This document shows, piece after piece, positions 26,101-34,122 of a DNA stretch of 64,000 bases (its first letter is position 1; every line of letters starts with the position of its first letter). Source of the DNA: Candidatus Aminicenantota bacterium (lineage in GTDB: Bacteria > Acidobacteriota > Aminicenantia > Aminicenantales > Aminicenantaceae); NCBI GenBank assembly GCA_020344415.1, contig CP070825.1:2831512-2895511 (forward strand), in the 5' to 3' direction. Both the position numbers and the translations under genes were made by a program. Under the pieces are notes generated by a model, which saw only the letters and a list, made by a program, of their open reading frames with translations, was not told where the DNA came from and searched no databases.

Positions 26101-27015
26101 GATCAAGGCCAATATGATGAGCATGCCGGCTAGAGGTTTCCGTTTATCATAAAATGAAGGTGATTTTACAAGGAAAATAATGATAAAAAAGAGCGATATC
26201 CCTAAAGTTATGTAGAGGATAAGAAGAATATTTTCTTTGCGCTCTGCAAGTTTAGAGGAGAGAGATGGAGAACTGAGAGTAACGGTAGCCACGATTCTAT
26301 TCTCCTCATTTCTTAGAGGAAAGAATATGGTTTGAATTTCGTCCCTGCGTCTTGGTTCTCCGATATATTCATCCTTGTGTCTGGAGAAAATCTCTTCGAA
26401 TCCTGAGACGTCCTCACGAAAATTCCAGTAGTCAATGTTGCAATTTTTAAGCAGTTTCGGGCTTAGGAAATGATATTCTCTGAGGTAAGGAGTCTTGAAT
26501 TGAGGAACAAACGCTAAGAGGCAATACGAGGCAATATACACGTCTTCATTGATTTTCTCGATAGACACAAGATATCGAGAGGCCTTTCTCTGGATTAAGA
26601 GAGAAGAATTATACTCCTGATTGAGAGCATTCTCTTTATTCATGGGGAATAGGGTTATCAAATCAATGACATTCCCTAACCAAAGGATGAGGTCCCCTTT
26701 TTTGTTGTAGTAAGCAATGCCTTCTTTTTCTGTGTCGAGGTTAAGTTTTTTAAACAGGTCGAAAATTTCATTTTTGTTTCGAGAAAAAGGAAAAGATTTG
26801 AGTTGTTCTTGCTTCTGGTTTATTTCAGAAATCAGGCTTTCAAATTCATTTTTAACTGCCTGAGCCTGATGCCTCAGTTGGCGCAAGTTTTTTGAGAAGT
26901 TATTTGAAGACGTAAAGGCAGGAAGGGCAAAGGAGAGAGCGAGGAAAATCGCTGATAGTAGTATTCCGAAAAGAAAAGCGTAAAGAAAGCCCTTTTTTTT
27001 GATCGTTCTCCTCAA
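23155..27015 (-). CDS. Very large NtrY-like multipass sensor histidine kinase
   Basis: About 1286 residues with roughly 12 membrane segments and at least three extracytoplasmic stretches. A HAMP-like region (IVAPIKELLVGTKEVSLGNL) follows the last segment, then a HisKA domain with the phospho-histidine in KVAHEIKNPLTPIQLSAEH (NtrY type) and an HATPase domain with DTGVGI, EPYFSTKDVGTGLGL and EDHGG. TTG 27015 is preferred because it overlaps the preceding stop as TTGA and has GGCGGAG upstream; a TTG at 27051 would overlap the preceding gene by 40 bases. The N-terminal membrane region is far larger than in standard NtrY. No response regulator is adjacent. Confidence 0.85.
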   Translation of the reverse strand: MRRTIKKKGFLYAFLFGILLSAIFLALSFALPAFTSSNNFSKNLRQLRHQAQAVKNEFESLISEINQKQEQLKSFPFSRNKNEIFDLFKKLNLDTEKEGIAYYNKKGDLILWLGNVIDLITLFPMNKENALNQEYNSSLLIQRKASRYLVSIEKINEDVYIASYCLLAFVPQFKTPYLREYHFLSPKLLKNCNIDYWNFREDVSGFEEIFSRHKDEYIGEPRRRDEIQTIFFPLRNEENRIVATVTLSSPSLSSKLAERKENILLILYITLGISLFFIIIFLVKSPSFYDKRKPLAGMLIILALIGLRFIFLPLSNLEKTQSLAIFSPSSASFLSLWNLTKSPADIFLTSLFLFLITGCLFAYFRNRLKNKKTKSSSISSLALISILILFSILLIFSLQEILFRLVLNSNTNLLHFSFNLSFYLLHLSILLLFSVFLLAALTTMRAVSRFSPNLTLPIVIFSLEFVGYLLFLKQRSFPLLFILQAGVLLLILSLAFFPRVIKRKEVLFSTFFICTLFIYTTLHYSSSLRNRSLIQNSLQNIIKSQEQWGTFLLRQSLEEIDKERELIISFLKDFRPSDLAHSVWQGTLIAKFNWYSSFEILNPDEAILSRFSLNVPELYRPDFELPQNKDWTLSRQTIPFMGKEKNFLFGYKDWFEEETYLGRTALYLSMDYDMLPFLYSANPYFELIRTTSIPSLNQLDFGFAVYDTEGKLIFNPNKLSSGIPPPLLQRIHSSEDSLWSSFIDKNRKFSSFYFREKQRIHSLFISKKNFYNYSVEFFRIFFSYLFFSLFFTFLFWIIFGPRKLQNPLWPFSNRVYISFVVIALVPLLLFTIFTRNFFGRIFTEQLTEKAEAHANIAQRVMKDINFLQEAEQYSMTVPTENDVLWISSTISNDVNLYQNGKLISSSRREFFDYGLLPELIDGEIYYQIQYENNPFYTQAQKIGDYSFHTLTIPYFLPDSLLLISLPFPLEQQEISRATEDLIEFLFFISVFFLGVVLIFARAIGSMIVAPIKELLVGTKEVSLGNLEISIQHRHQDEMKTLIEGFNSMVKNLKQHQQELAEMSKKVAWAEMARKVAHEIKNPLTPIQLSAEHILKVHADKSKNFDQALKESASYIIKEVENLRKIAQEFLEISRESALHKESFDLKEIILETITPYKKMLSERIKVKESYKGEDFHFVGDKGKIKIALRNIFTNAIEAVHERGEIEIELAKERDSLRLKIKDTGVGIEKDTLKLIFEPYFSTKDVGTGLGLPIAKKIIEDHGGSIIASSQAKKGTRILIKLPLNQK

Positions 27016-27452
27016 AATCTTCTCTCCGCCTTGATTTCGATTATTTTCCAATTGCTTTTGAGTTTTTCACTCTTTTTTGAGGCTTCATCCATCAAGTAAA
27101 AGAAAATATGGAAAACATATTGGTTATTCGTTTTTTTATCTTTAAATGACCATCTTGCCTTGAAGATAAAATTTCTTATTTCAGGTGAGGCGGGGAGCTT
27201 GCTTTCTGAATAGAATTCGAAAGTTGCATAAGAAGAAAATGTTCTTTTGAAGAGAAAATAGGCTTGTTGGTGAGAGAGTTGATCAGAGAAGGATATTGGC
27301 TCAGGAAGTGAAATGTTAATTGAGCTTCGGGAAGAAAAAAGTGAGTAGAGAATTTTTGGGTTATTCTGCAGGAAGGCTTTTTCTATGTCTTGAATTGTCG
27401 AAGGTAAGATGGAGACGAGAAGCGTTAGGAGAATAGTATTGAGAAAGGCCAC
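27012..27452 (-). CDS. Small exported DUF4783-like protein
   Basis: A 146-residue protein with a short signal-like start (FLNTILLTLLVSILPSTIQD), then a cystatin/NTF2-like pattern: IEKAFLQNNPKILYSLFSSRSSINISLP, QAYFLFKRTFSSYATFEFY, and NWKIIEIKAERRF at the end. This matches the general layout of DUF4783, a lumazine/NTF2-like family of unknown function. GTG 27452 is the start. The stop overlaps the kinase start as TTGA, so the two products are translationally coupled and the small protein may be a periplasmic accessory of the kinase (inference). Confidence 0.65.
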   Translation of the reverse strand: MAFLNTILLTLLVSILPSTIQDIEKAFLQNNPKILYSLFSSRSSINISLPEPISFSDQLSHQQAYFLFKRTFSSYATFEFYSESKLPASPEIRNFIFKARWSFKDKKTNNQYVFHIFFYLMDEASKKSEKLKSNWKIIEIKAERRF

Positions 27453-27558
27453 TTAAGAAATATTATCATAGCTTTTCTGGGATAGGCAAGTAGGGAAAAA
27501 CAATATGAATCAGGCTTGGCCCATATTGTTATTAGGATATGGAGGTGTTTATATGTTT

Positions 27559-27954
27559 TTAGCCTGCCTTGCTTTTTGTCTTGATTTCTTGGGTGACAAT
27601 ATTTTGAAGTTCTTTTTTTATTTTGTTTATTTTTTCTAGTTTGCTCGAGATCTTTGTAAAAAGATCTGCTTGGTTCTTTATTCCTTCCTGAATAAGGAAA
27701 GCTGCACTTTCGGAACGACTTCTAAACAAACCCGCCTCGACTAGCATATTCAGCTTCTTATTGCTTTCATCGTTGACTCGGATAGTCAACACGGTGTTTC
27801 TTGAGGCAAGAGCTTTTTCCACAGCTTTTCTGATAGATTCTGCGGTTTTCACAGCGAACTTCTCCACAGATGCCCCCAATTCATTGAGGGAGCTCTGCGG
27901 TTTCTTGGTTGTTTGTTTTGATTGGGCTTTTTGTTTTTCTTTTTTATCTTCCAT
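27559..27954 (-). CDS. Ribbon-helix-helix DNA-binding protein, likely autoregulator
   Basis: About 131 residues from ATG 27954, which has AAGGAG seven bases upstream; an in-frame upstream start at 27999 lies inside the promoter and is rejected. A Lys/Gln-rich N-terminal tail is followed by a helical segment (SVEKFAVKTAESIRKAVEKA) and a ribbon-helix-helix fold (TVLTIRVNDESNKKLNMLVEAGLFRSRSESAAFLIQEGI, written here only for its positions, about 53-92; key parts TIRVND and SRSESAAFLI). A coiled C-terminal tail ends it. RHH proteins are mostly repressors binding paired half-sites. A perfect 12-bp inverted repeat overlaps its promoter, which supports autoregulation. No toxin gene is adjacent. Confidence 0.75.
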   Translation of the reverse strand: MEDKKEKQKAQSKQTTKKPQSSLNELGASVEKFAVKTAESIRKAVEKALASRNTVLTIRVNDESNKKLNMLVEAGLFRSRSESAAFLIQEGIKNQADLFTKISSKLEKINKIKKELQNIVTQEIKTKSKAG

Positions 27955-27967
27955 AATAATCTCCTTC

Positions 27968-28009
27968 GTAATTTGTAATTTAGTTACATAATACAACATT
28001 ACAAATTAC
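27968..28009. promoter_or_regulatory. Perfect 12-bp inverted repeat, probable RHH operator
   Basis: GTAATTTGTAAT at 27968-27979 and ATTACAAATTAC at 27998-28009, exact complements 30 bp apart start to start (about three helical turns). One arm fills the -35/-10 spacer of the RHH gene promoter and the other lies just downstream of the transcription start, an ideal layout for repression. Confidence 0.65.
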
Positions 28010-28016
28010 ATGTCAA
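27988..28016 (-). promoter_or_regulatory. Strong sigma-70 promoter of the RHH gene
   Basis: On the minus strand: TTGACA (28016-28011), 17-bp spacer, TATTAT (27993-27988), about 35 bases ahead of the ATG at 27954. Confidence 0.7.
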
Positions 28017-28083
28017 GAGTTTATGTGGGTCTTTGAGTATTTGTTTGTGCTGACAGAAAGGAGGGATTGCCGCTTTTTAAAAA

Positions 28084-28105
28084 AGCCCTCTTAGAAAAGA
28101 GGGCT
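28084..28105 (-). terminator. Intrinsic terminator downstream of the repeat-tailed membrane protein
   Basis: AGCCCTCTT and AAGAGGGCT form a perfect 9-bp stem with a 4-base loop, followed on the minus strand by a T-tract. It lies about 105 bases past the stop of the 110-residue membrane-protein gene. Confidence 0.75.
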
Positions 28106-28210
28106 AATAAAATCTATAAATAATTTTAGAGAATGGATGTTTAGACTCAGACTTTTATATTGAAAGAAAGACTTCTTCTAAGCAGAAGTGATCTTATTTT
28201 TTAGATTTTA

Positions 28211-28543
28211 CTATTCTGTCTTTTCCTCTTCTTCCTCTTCTGTTTCTTCTTCTGCTGCCTGCTCTTCAACTTTCACTTTTTCTTCTTCTGTTTCTTCTTC
28301 TACTGCTGGCTCTTCAACTTTCACTTCTTCCTCTTCTGTTTCTTCTTCTAGTTTTTTGGTTCTCTTTGCATCTTTTATACTGCTGATTCCCGCGATGAGA
28401 GCAATCAGGCCGCCAAAGAAAAGAATAGGAGGGATGCAGCCAAAAATGAGTTCTATAAATTCCTGTCTCCATACAAAGACAGCTAGAACTACGCCGCCTA
28501 CCATAGCGATTAGGCCTCCAAGGATGGCTAAGGCTTTACCCAT
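28211..28543 (-). CDS. Two-segment membrane protein with Glu-rich tandem-repeat tail
   Basis: A 110-residue protein with two membrane segments (LAILGGLIAMVGGVVLAVFVW and LIFGCIPPILFFGGLIALIAG), then a cytoplasmic acidic tail of Glu/Val/Lys. The tail contains a 16-residue repeat (VKVEEPAVEEETEEEK, then VKVEEQAAEEETEEEE), encoded by a 48-bp tandem DNA repeat over about 28228-28323. GGGAGG lies ahead of the ATG. Function unknown. The repeat could expand or contract by slippage without changing frame. Confidence 0.7.
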   Translation of the reverse strand: MGKALAILGGLIAMVGGVVLAVFVWRQEFIELIFGCIPPILFFGGLIALIAGISSIKDAKRTKKLEEETEEEEVKVEEPAVEEETEEEKVKVEEQAAEEETEEEEEEKTE

Positions 28544-28655
28544 AGAAGCACCTCCCTCAAAATTAATAAGTTAAAAGCTTTTCAGTGGCGCATTATAACA
28601 AATAGAAAATTAAGAAGCAACATAAAAAAGAATAAAAAAAAACTTGTAAAAAAAA

Positions 28656-28757
28656 CATGGGGTCAGGTATTGTTTTTTGCCATATCCGCCACCTTTTTTT
28701 GCCTTATAATTAGTGGGTCTCTCCTATATAGGGAAAAAAACAAGACCTGACCCCATG
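28656..28757. repeat. Dispersed palindromic repeat family E
   Basis: Arms catggggtcaggtattgttt and aaacaagacctgaccccatg, complementary over about 23 bases with one mismatch, enclose a 55-base centre. It lies between divergent genes. The outer arms of 19089-19238 are similar. Confidence 0.8.
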
Positions 28758-28840
28758 AGTAAATGGGTAGACCTGAGCTGGGCAATGGGATAGAATAACG
28801 AGCATGAATTCTCAAAAATGGAGAGGAGGTTAAGAAAATC

Positions 28841-29908
28841 ATGGCTTGGAGATATCCAAAAGTTCTATCGATATGTTTTCTCTTGTTATTGGGTTTGACC
28901 TTATTTTCATGGTCATTTGAAGGAAATGATACATTTATCATCGGCGATCTTAAAATCGTACCTGGAGAAGCTATGTCAGGCTATTTATCTGTCCCTGAAA
29001 AAGATAATATTGGCACTTTCATTCCGGTAACCATAATCAATGGCGCAAAAAAAGGGAAAGTCCTGGCGCTTGTTGCAGGTGTTCACGGTTATGAATACCC
29101 ACCAATTCTGGCTCTTTATCGACTGAAAAAAATGATCGACCCCCAATCCCTGAGTGGAACATTGATTATAGTTCATATTGCTAACCTCCCTGCTTTTCAA
29201 AAACGGATTGTCTATTATAATCCCTATGACTGGAAGAATTTGAACAGAGTGTTTCCCGGAGATTTGGAGGGGACTCTTTCCCAGCGGATTGCTTATGTCT
29301 TGAAAGAAGAAGTTATAGAGAAGTGCGATTTTCTTATCGATCTTCACTGCGGAGATGGAAATGAAGCTCTGATTCCCTATTGTTATTGGATGGTCAGCGG
29401 TGATGAAAGAGTAGACAAAATATCTAAGGATATGGTCTTAGCCTTTGGGATAGAGCATATTATTATCGACAAAACTCGAAGCAAAGACATCGCTCATTCC
29501 AAATACTGCGCGAACACAGCTATTTTGCATCGAAAACCGGCCATAACTACAGAATCCGGTTACCTGGGCAAGACCGATGAAGAGGCGATTGTTCGCAATA
29601 TTAAAGGGACTTTGAGCGTTATGAGGCTCTTTAAAATGATAGGGGGAAAGCCAGAGTTTGTCTCAGAGCCTGCTTGGATTGATCGTTATGAAGTTATCTA
29701 TTCTGACCATGATGGACTTTTCTATCCCTTAACGAAGATGGGCTATTATGTCACAAAAGGCCAGAAAGTTGGCTACATTACAGATTTTCTCGGCGAAGTA
29801 AAACAAGAGCTCAAGGCACCCTTTAGTGGAATGATCCTTTATATCATCAATACTCCTCCCACAAGCAAGGGAGAGCCTGTTTTTGAAGTAGGAAGGATTA
29901 AAGAATGA
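28841..29908 (+). CDS. Exported succinylglutamate desuccinylase/aspartoacylase-type (M14) hydrolase
   Basis: A 355-residue protein with an N-terminal signal peptide (KVLSICFLLLLGLTLFSWSF). The zinc-carboxypeptidase-like AstE/AspA domain has the ligands in VAGVHGYEYPP (HxxE) and LIDLHCGDG (His), plus NRVFPGD with a substrate-binding arginine. The C-terminal beta domain includes YPLTKMGYYVTKGQKVGY and a final KAPFSGMILYI segment. AGGAGG is upstream of the ATG. Export is unusual for aspartoacylases and suggests action on an extracellular N-acyl or peptide substrate. Confidence 0.83.
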   Translation: MAWRYPKVLSICFLLLLGLTLFSWSFEGNDTFIIGDLKIVPGEAMSGYLSVPEKDNIGTFIPVTIINGAKKGKVLALVAGVHGYEYPPILALYRLKKMIDPQSLSGTLIIVHIANLPAFQKRIVYYNPYDWKNLNRVFPGDLEGTLSQRIAYVLKEEVIEKCDFLIDLHCGDGNEALIPYCYWMVSGDERVDKISKDMVLAFGIEHIIIDKTRSKDIAHSKYCANTAILHRKPAITTESGYLGKTDEEAIVRNIKGTLSVMRLFKMIGGKPEFVSEPAWIDRYEVIYSDHDGLFYPLTKMGYYVTKGQKVGYITDFLGEVKQELKAPFSGMILYIINTPPTSKGEPVFEVGRIKE

Positions 29909-29924
29909 TGGAGATAGGACTTTA

Positions 29925-30515
29925 ATGAAGTTGAGATGTGTTATTTTTGATCTGGACGGCACAATTGTTGATGTTCCCTATGATTGGGATAAGATAAGAG
30001 TAGAGCTCGAAACCCAAGGGATTCCGATACTCCATTTCCTCAACAGTCTTGAAGAGCCGGAAAGATCAGAGAAATGGCAAATATTAGAAAGATATGAAGA
30101 TGAGGCCACAAGAAAAGCAGAATTAAAGCAGGGGATGCATGAACTCCTGGATTTGTTAACCAAAAAAGGGATAAAAAAAGCCGTGGTAACGAATAACTCT
30201 CAGAAGAATGCTTTTTATCTTTTGGAAAAATTTAACCTGAACTTTGATTACATCATCACTCGGGAGAGCGGGCTGTGGAAACCTTCCGGCGCTCCTTTTC
30301 TGGAAGTCATGAAGAAGCTAGGACTAAAGAAGGAGGAATGTTCTGTTGTTGGAGATTCTCCTTTTGATGTAAGAGCAGCCAATGAGGTAGGTATTTCAAG
30401 AGTTTTTATCTTGAGCGAGAATAGAGAAAGATTCGCTTCCACTGATGTAGAACTGTTTAACTCTGTGGAAGCGCTCAGACAAGAGCTAGAAAAGCTGCTT
30501 AAAAAAACGGAATGA
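29925..30515 (+). CDS. HAD-superfamily phosphatase (phosphoglycolate-phosphatase-like)
   Basis: A 196-residue HAD hydrolase. It has motif I VIFDLDGTIVD with the nucleophilic Asp, motif II VVTNNS, a lysine in WKPSGAPF (motif III) and motif IV VVGDSPFDVRAA. A small helical cap lies between motifs I and II (subclass IA). Phosphoglycolate phosphatase is the nearest general class; the substrate is uncertain. It starts 16 bases after the M14-type gene, so they may be co-transcribed. Confidence 0.85.
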   Translation: MKLRCVIFDLDGTIVDVPYDWDKIRVELETQGIPILHFLNSLEEPERSEKWQILERYEDEATRKAELKQGMHELLDLLTKKGIKKAVVTNNSQKNAFYLLEKFNLNFDYIITRESGLWKPSGAPFLEVMKKLGLKKEECSVVGDSPFDVRAANEVGISRVFILSENRERFASTDVELFNSVEALRQELEKLLKKTE

Positions 30516-30653
30516 TAGATCGAGGGCTTTAGCTCATCTGCCTGGGGAGCTGGCACATAGAAAAGCAAAAGGGCAATTCATGAAACTTTCTTCATGAAAG
30601 AGGAGTTTTATTCTAAGAGAGCAAAAAGAATCGTAAGATTAGAGAGGTCAAGA

Positions 30654-32762
30654 ATGAAAAAGAGCAGAACATATAAATTTTTCTCTATGATCCTTTTTCT
30701 TCTTCTTTTTTATTTTGTTACAGCCGATCTGCTGGCAGACGGATTCATCATTCCTAGGCCGAGGCCGGGCGAGAAGATCCCCCCTTTAACCGTGAAATAT
30801 CACCGTGCAAATGTTGAGATCATAAATCAAGTGGCTAAGACTTCTGTCGACCAGGTATTTATTAACAATCACCGAAGAGATATCGAAGGAGATTTCATTT
30901 TTCCATTGCCTGAACGAGCAGCCATTTCAGAGTTTGCCATGTATATTGGAGATAAAAAAGTTGAGGGAAGGGTTCTAGATAGGAACGAGGCACGCCGGAT
31001 CTATGAAGATATAGTCCGGAGGCTTAAAGATCCTGCCCTTCTGGAATATGTGGGACGCAACATGTTCCGAGCCAGAGTCTTTCCGATTCCTGCTAATGGA
31101 GAAAAGCGAATAAGATTGTCTTATACTCAGGTTTTAAAGGCAGAAGGAAACCTTGTCCGATATGTCTACCCGTTAAATACAGAGAGATTTTCTCTCCACC
31201 CGATCAAGGAGGTTGCAATCTCTGTGAATATTGAATCGAAAATTTCTCTTTCAAATATATACTCTCCTTCCCACAAGGTTTCTACAAGAAAAATAGCAGA
31301 AGGCGAGGCACGAGTGAGCTTTGAAGGAGCAAACATTAAACCAGAAAAAGATTTTGTCCTCTATTATTCTTTTTCCAAAGATGATATTGGACTTTCCTTC
31401 ATGAATTGGGAAGGTTCGGAAGAAAATTATTTCATGTTCCTGGCTTCGCCCCCTTACGTGAGCAAAAAGGAAAAGATCATCAACAAAAACCTTGTCTTCG
31501 TCATCGACAGTTCAGGAAGCATGAGTGGAAAAAAGATCATACAGGCTAAAGATGCTGTTCGCTTTATCATCAATCATTTAGATGAAAAGGATAAGTTCTC
31601 ACTCATTGATTTCGATGATGGAGTCAGCGTGCTTTCCTCAGAGATTATCTCTGCCAGCACAGAAAACAGAGAAAAAGCACTTCGTTTTGTGGATGAAATA
31701 GAGGATTCTGGGGGGACAAACATAAATGATGCCCTCCTTCAGGCTTTAAAGATGATAGAGTCTGGGAAAAGACCCAATTATATCCTTTTTCTTACAGATG
31801 GTCTTCCTACGGTCGGTATTACTGATGTGGCAGAAATATTGAAGAATATAAAGAAAACCAATGAGCTGAGTTCCCGGATATTTGTCTTTGGAGTCGGATA
31901 TGATGTCAATACGGAGCTTTTAGACAAGATTTCAGCCGAAAACCGCGGGACTTCGGTCTATGTGGATGAGAATGAGAATCTAGAGCTTGCAATATCAAAT
32001 TATTATGAGAAAATCTCCTCGCCCCTTCTTTCTGACCTGAATGTCGATTTTAATGGCATCAAGGTAAGAGATGTTTATCCGAGAGTAATGCCTGACCTAT
32101 TCAAAGGTTCTCAACTTGTTCTCATCGGAAAATATGATGGAGCGGGTCCAGTTGAAGTAAAACTTGCAGGAGAAGTGGAGGGGAAAGAGAAGAGATTTGT
32201 GCTCAAAGGTCAAAAGCTTGTTGAGAATGAGGCATATAATTTCCTGCCGCGACTCTGGGCAACAAGGAGGATTGGCTACCTCCTCGAGGAGATTCGCCTC
32301 CATGGAGAGAATAGAGAGCTCGTGGAGGAAGTGAAAAAGCTGGGATTAAAGTATGGAATTGTAACTCCATACACTTCGTTCCTTGTGACTGAAAAAGAGA
32401 GAGGCACGATTGATGCGGCAGCACCTGTGGCTGAAGAAGCTCTTTTGGCCAGGAAGAAAACAGGCGAAGGTGCCGTAAAAATAGCCAGAATCTCGCAGAA
32501 ATTGAAAGGAGAATTTCAGGCTGCTCAAGTGGTCTCTCAGAAAATCAGATATAAGAAAGACAAGACTTTTTACCTGAAGGATGGATACTGGGTGGATAGC
32601 TTATATAAAGAGGGAAGTTCTGTTAGAGAAATTTTATTTGGTTCAGAGAAATATTTTCGCTTGCTTTCTGAGAAACCCGGGATTGCCAAATATCTTTCAG
32701 TGGCCTCGAATATCATTATCCGTTATGAAGGCGTGAATTATAAAATAAGCGCCACCGATTAA
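30654..32762 (+). CDS. Exported VIT + von Willebrand factor A domain protein
   Basis: About 702 residues from ATG 30654, which has AGAGAGG six bases upstream; an ATG at 30594 would place 20 basic residues ahead of the signal peptide (FFSMILFLLLFYFVTADLLA). A VIT domain follows (VNQ/INQ-like EIINQVAKTSVDQVFINNH, FPLPERAAISEFAMYIGD). Then comes a vWA domain with a complete MIDAS (DSSGSMSG, a threonine in GGTNINDA, and LTDGLPTVG). The C-terminal 200 residues resemble inter-alpha-trypsin-inhibitor-like bacterial proteins (YGIVTPYTSFLV). No sortase or C-terminal anchor is seen. Likely a periplasmic/outer-surface adhesion or assembly protein. Confidence 0.85.
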   Translation: MKKSRTYKFFSMILFLLLFYFVTADLLADGFIIPRPRPGEKIPPLTVKYHRANVEIINQVAKTSVDQVFINNHRRDIEGDFIFPLPERAAISEFAMYIGDKKVEGRVLDRNEARRIYEDIVRRLKDPALLEYVGRNMFRARVFPIPANGEKRIRLSYTQVLKAEGNLVRYVYPLNTERFSLHPIKEVAISVNIESKISLSNIYSPSHKVSTRKIAEGEARVSFEGANIKPEKDFVLYYSFSKDDIGLSFMNWEGSEENYFMFLASPPYVSKKEKIINKNLVFVIDSSGSMSGKKIIQAKDAVRFIINHLDEKDKFSLIDFDDGVSVLSSEIISASTENREKALRFVDEIEDSGGTNINDALLQALKMIESGKRPNYILFLTDGLPTVGITDVAEILKNIKKTNELSSRIFVFGVGYDVNTELLDKISAENRGTSVYVDENENLELAISNYYEKISSPLLSDLNVDFNGIKVRDVYPRVMPDLFKGSQLVLIGKYDGAGPVEVKLAGEVEGKEKRFVLKGQKLVENEAYNFLPRLWATRRIGYLLEEIRLHGENRELVEEVKKLGLKYGIVTPYTSFLVTEKERGTIDAAAPVAEEALLARKKTGEGAVKIARISQKLKGEFQAAQVVSQKIRYKKDKTFYLKDGYWVDSLYKEGSSVREILFGSEKYFRLLSEKPGIAKYLSVASNIIIRYEGVNYKISATD

Positions 32763-32789
32763 AAAAGGTAAAATAAAAAAAATAAAAAA

Positions 32790-32984
32790 GGGGACTGTCC
32801 CCATAAAAAAAGGGGACTGTCCCCTTTTTTAGATGTTTGATTCATCAAGCCCACCTTTTTGCGAGCAATGAAGAAGATTGCCACGCTGTGCTCGCAATAG
32901 GCTGTGCAATCCCCAAAAACGAGGAGCTTGCCACGCTTCGCTCGCAACGACAATTATTGATGTTAAAAAGTAGTCTTCGCCCTT
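32790..32984. repeat. Composite of dispersed repeats A and B between convergent genes
   Basis: Contains ggggactgtcccc at 32790-32802 and a palindrome of seven A, GGGGACTGTCCCC and six T at 32805-32830. A ttgattcatcaagcccacct segment follows, then two copies of the gccacgctt/ctcgcaa unit, one within a hairpin (gcgagcaa...tgctcgc). The palindrome can terminate transcription from both the vWA gene and the ABC operon. Confidence 0.7.
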
Positions 32985-32991
32985 TTTGTAT

Positions 32992-34122
32992 TTAGATTTT
33001 TCTCAACTTAAAAAACCTTACTGCCAAAACGAGAAAAACCAGTGCAAAGATAGAAAGGATGAGGATGTTGAAAAGGACGGATTTGAGTCCATGGCCGAAG
33101 AAAATCAGCTGATGGAAAGCATCCATAGCCCATCCGGTTGGGAAGATATAGGTCACTTTCTTCATACTTGCAGGGAATAGCTCCAAGGGTATCCAACAGC
33201 CACCCAATGCTGACATGAGATTGGCAAAGATTATATTAAAGACGATGAGCACTTCCTCCTTCTTGATAATACTTCCAAAAAGGATGCTCATGCCAGCTAT
33301 GGTTCCGCAGAAAAAGAAGGCCACAAGGAATAGGGCAAGGATTGAGTTTCCAAGGTGAGTTCTAAATATTATTTTTCCGATTAAAAAAAGAAGAGTGATC
33401 TGTGCCATACCGAGAAGAAAAGCGCTCGTCCATTTTCCAGCGATGATGGATGAGAAAGACGCAGGGCTTAAATAGATTCTTTCCAATTGACCTAATCTGC
33501 GTTCTTCAAGAAGTGTTATTCCTCCATACATGAGTACAGTGAAGAGAATGAACATGACGGAAGAGGCTGGAATCATATGATTGAAACCACCCGGAATAGC
33601 CCCAAGTTTCCCTGCAAGCTCTGATTTTAGAATTATTAGCTTTTCTATGTCATGCTGATCGAATTTTTCTTGGAGTTCACTCTCATTCTGGGAAGCCAGA
33701 GTAACTAGTTTGGTCAGGATCTTGATGACAGCTTTTAAAACATTCGAATAAGCGGCCTGAGAAGCTTCTATATTGCTTTCTGCTTCTTTTTCAAGGATAA
33801 GCTCCACTTGTTTTCCTTCCAAAATATTTTTGGAAAAATTCTCAGGGATGATGAGAGTCCTTATTTTTCTATCCGTTTCTTTTTCTAAAGATTCAACTGT
33901 ATATTTTTCACCCTCCAGCTCTGTTATCAACGCTTGAGAAAGGAGACCTTTATCATTATCTATAACATTAAGTGAGATTTTTTGGATGCTTTCTGAAGAT
34001 TCCGGAAAGGCGAGGCTGAATACGACTGCAAAGAGGAGAGGGAATACGAGGAGCCAGAAGAAAAACATCTTGTCTTTGAACGCGAGCTTCAGGTCCTTAA
34101 AAGCAATGTTCCAAGCAGTCAT
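32992..34122 (-). CDS. ABC-2 type transporter permease (second permease)
   Basis: A 376-residue ABC-2 exporter permease. One membrane segment (FFFWLLVFPLLFAVVFSLAF) is followed by a large extracytoplasmic domain (about residues 40-185) with a Glu-rich helical part, then five membrane segments (ASSVMFILFTVLMYGGITL onward), and LEERRLGQLERIYLSP, the typical inner-loop motif. Its ATG overlaps the previous permease stop as ATGA. With its neighbours it forms an ATPase plus two different permeases, as in DrrAB/YhgE-like drug or lipid exporters. Confidence 0.87.
   Translation of the reverse strand: MTAWNIAFKDLKLAFKDKMFFFWLLVFPLLFAVVFSLAFPESSESIQKISLNVIDNDKGLLSQALITELEGEKYTVESLEKETDRKIRTLIIPENFSKNILEGKQVELILEKEAESNIEASQAAYSNVLKAVIKILTKLVTLASQNESELQEKFDQHDIEKLIILKSELAGKLGAIPGGFNHMIPASSVMFILFTVLMYGGITLLEERRLGQLERIYLSPASFSSIIAGKWTSAFLLGMAQITLLFLIGKIIFRTHLGNSILALFLVAFFFCGTIAGMSILFGSIIKKEEVLIVFNIIFANLMSALGGCWIPLELFPASMKKVTYIFPTGWAMDAFHQLIFFGHGLKSVLFNILILSIFALVFLVLAVRFFKLRKI

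Noticed and set aside
28188-28574. Serine-rich plus-strand frame opposite the repeat-tailed membrane protein.
   Set aside because: Antisense shadow of the Glu-rich repeat; no start signal.
30526-30565. tRNA-like start (ggctttagctcatctgcc) after the HAD gene.
   Set aside because: No acceptor, anticodon or T-arm can be formed; it is not a tRNA.
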